Shown here piece after piece: positions 62,593 to 64,000 of a stretch of DNA of 64,000 bases. How positions within the stretch are numbered: position 1 is the first letter of the stretch; each line of letters opens with the position of its first letter. This DNA comes from Bacteroidetes bacterium UKL13-3. Its GTDB lineage: Bacteria > Bacteroidota > Bacteroidia > UKL13-3. A program made the position numbers and the translations under genes. Location of the stretch: assembly GCA_001602415.1 (NCBI GenBank), contig CP012155.1:2226223-2290222 (forward strand), written 5' to 3'. A model generated the notes under the pieces. That model saw nothing but the letters and a program-made list of their open reading frames with translations. It had not been told where the DNA came from and did no database searches.

Positions 62593-64000
62593 TTAAAAAA
62601 CTACCCTAACCTGAACCCGTAAATCACTCAACACGTTTCCATTCACTTTTTCTAAACCACTGCTTATTGAAGCAACATTACTGTATTGAGTGTGGCTGTA
62701 TTTAAACCACACATCCAATCGTTTGTTGGCTTTGATGTGCGCAACAGCATAAAACCGAATACCGCTATTTTGGTAAAGAGGGACTGAATATTGATACAAC
62801 ACATCCTGCTCGGTTGCATATACCCTGGCATTGTAATCATCCACAGAAAAAATAGCTGCGCGTGTTACCAAAGTATACCGTTTTTGAGGATGCGTGTATT
62901 GCATATCTTGAAACAGCAATACTCCTTGTTTTGAGCCACTCAATTGATTAACATATACTACACTTTCCAATCGGCTTTTACCGCTAAGGTTATCGGAAAT
63001 TTTGTATTGTGCATGTACTCGGTATTGTTGGCGTTGTTGAGGAGAAACATGATCAACAACGGAACTATTACCAGATTGATTTTTCGTTTTTTGCTCGCTG
63101 CGGTAGCGGATATAAAACTGGGATTGTTTGTTGGGATTGTATTGCAACTCCACCAAATAATCTGTTCCATGTGAAGGTGCATCGGTGAGGTAACGTAACC
63201 AAGGCGAGCGGTACATATCCATATACATATTTAGCACCCATCCTCGTTTGGGCTTCCAACTCAATGCCGAGTAAATTCCTTCTTCATTTCGTGAATCACT
63301 GTTTTCACCAAACGCATTTGTAAATGTTGCTTGGTAATTTTTGCTGTAATTACGATATAAAAATGCCATGTCCAAGGATTGGTGCAACGGTATGGTTAAT
63401 CCAACAATATTGGCAAATGCCCCATTATCACTCCTACTGCATTCGCCAAACACATTGCTGTTGCGCAATTGAAATTGATAATCAACGCCCATATTGGTAA
63501 GTTGTTTTCCTTCAAACGAATACAACTGATATGGCTCATCTCCTACTTGAAAAGATTTGTTGTACAAGGTTGAAACAGCAGTTATTCCTACATCAAACTC
63601 ATCTGTTTTATATGTTGCGTGTGTGCCATAAATGGTTTGCAATACATTTTGCTTATTGGCTATTTCTGTTTGAGTGCGGTGTAATCCAGTTAATTGAATA
63701 CCACTAAAGCCACCTTCATCATCACTGTTAAGGGTATCAATGTTTCGATAATTGGTGCTAATGTATTTTCGAGAACCCAATAGTGTTACTTCTATATTTT
63801 TGATTGCATAGGTTACGGCAGCACCTCGTAAAAATTCATTTTCATTAACAGAGCGATACGGCCTTACTGTTTGAAAGTTTCTGCGCACATTTAATACATA
63901 GGCACTTTTACGCGCAGCCATTCCACTTCCAAAAGTTAATCCTTGTCCAAAACTTGCCTGATAATCGCCTAAAGCAACCGCTTTCCACTTGCCCGAGTTG
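62593..64000 (-). CDS. Helix-hairpin-helix/ComEA-type protein, C-terminal beta-barrel part (runs off the window)
   Basis: The minus-strand frame is open to the window edge, so the ATG at 63921 (MAARKSAYVLNVRR) is internal. Before it the frame reads GDYQASFGQGLTFGSG, a phrase I associate with the large Bacteroidota proteins that carry N-terminal ComEA-like helix-hairpin-helix motifs and a long beta-rich C-terminal region. The visible ~469 residues are beta-strand-rich and end in VRVVF, an outer-membrane-like terminus. The N-terminal part, including any helix-hairpin-helix, is outside the window, so the call depends on resemblance. Confidence 0.6.
   Translation of the reverse strand, partial: NSGKWKAVALGDYQASFGQGLTFGSGMAARKSAYVLNVRRNFQTVRPYRSVNENEFLRGAAVTYAIKNIEVTLLGSRKYISTNYRNIDTLNSDDEGGFSGIQLTGLHRTQTEIANKQNVLQTIYGTHATYKTDEFDVGITAVSTLYNKSFQVGDEPYQLYSFEGKQLTNMGVDYQFQLRNSNVFGECSRSDNGAFANIVGLTIPLHQSLDMAFLYRNYSKNYQATFTNAFGENSDSRNEEGIYSALSWKPKRGWVLNMYMDMYRSPWLRYLTDAPSHGTDYLVELQYNPNKQSQFYIRYRSEQKTKNQSGNSSVVDHVSPQQRQQYRVHAQYKISDNLSGKSRLESVVYVNQLSGSKQGVLLFQDMQYTHPQKRYTLVTRAAIFSVDDYNARVYATEQDVLYQYSVPLYQNSGIRFYAVAHIKANKRLDVWFKYSHTQYSNVASISSGLEKVNGNVLSDLRVQVRVVF

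Overview
This window looks like the chromosome of a member of the Bacteroidota (class Bacteroidia in the broad sense; I cannot fix the family). The signs are: two TonB-dependent receptors, one with an N-terminal carboxypeptidase-regulatory-like domain; a type IX secretion (T9SS) C-terminal sorting domain; DUF2490 and DUF4197 proteins; a long-tailed S16; promoters of the TAnnTTTG/TAnnTTCG kind; and few Shine-Dalgarno sequences.

Layout. 0-12.5 kb is housekeeping: a TonB receptor with a secreted partner, a D-2-hydroxyacid dehydrogenase, mgtE, rsmA, pepA, pdxA and rpmA/rplU. A four-helix-bundle gene carried between inverted octamer arrays fills the gap between pepA and pdxA. 13-17.4 kb is a class III polyhydroxyalkanoate locus: phaE (extremely Met/Asn-rich), phaC, an alpha/beta hydrolase and a divergent phaJ-like hydratase.

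17.5-31.2 kb is an accessory, probably anti-phage, island. A broken IS4-family element lies on the left and a broken IS982-family element on the right, and each abuts a beheaded gene. Between them lie a KilA-N protein, a type I restriction system (hsdR, then a GxxExxY gene inside its own 15-bp inverted repeats, then an hsdM-hsdS fusion with two similar target-recognition domains), a GTG-started unknown gene overlapping a PIN nuclease, and a membrane-anchored DUF4041/GIY-YIG protein. The noncoding gaps hold two conserved repeat families: three covarying hairpins, and two ~137-bp elements reminiscent of recombination sites.

31.2-36 kb holds a duplicated two-component response regulator (one copy only a C-terminal stub, the other interrupted by an in-frame TAG), a small secreted/unknown gene pair and an HtrA/Deg protease. 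36-51 kb is housekeeping: dapF and lysA (lysine/diaminopimelate), a SNF2 helicase, a HAD phosphatase, an S9 peptidase, a DUF4197 lipoprotein, a TonB receptor, a CCA-adding-type nucleotidyltransferase and an M48 lipoprotein protease. 51.1-55.1 kb is a decaying tandem array of two-gene units (lipoprotein plus secreted partner), ending in a sigma-factor fragment. 55.2-60.4 kb is valS and the classic rpsP-rimM-trmD-rplS cluster, with an octamer array just upstream of trmD. 60.4-64 kb holds envelope proteins and the C-terminal part of a helix-hairpin-helix/beta-barrel protein that runs off the window.

No tRNA, rRNA or CRISPR array was found. All family calls come from motifs read by eye; no database search was possible.
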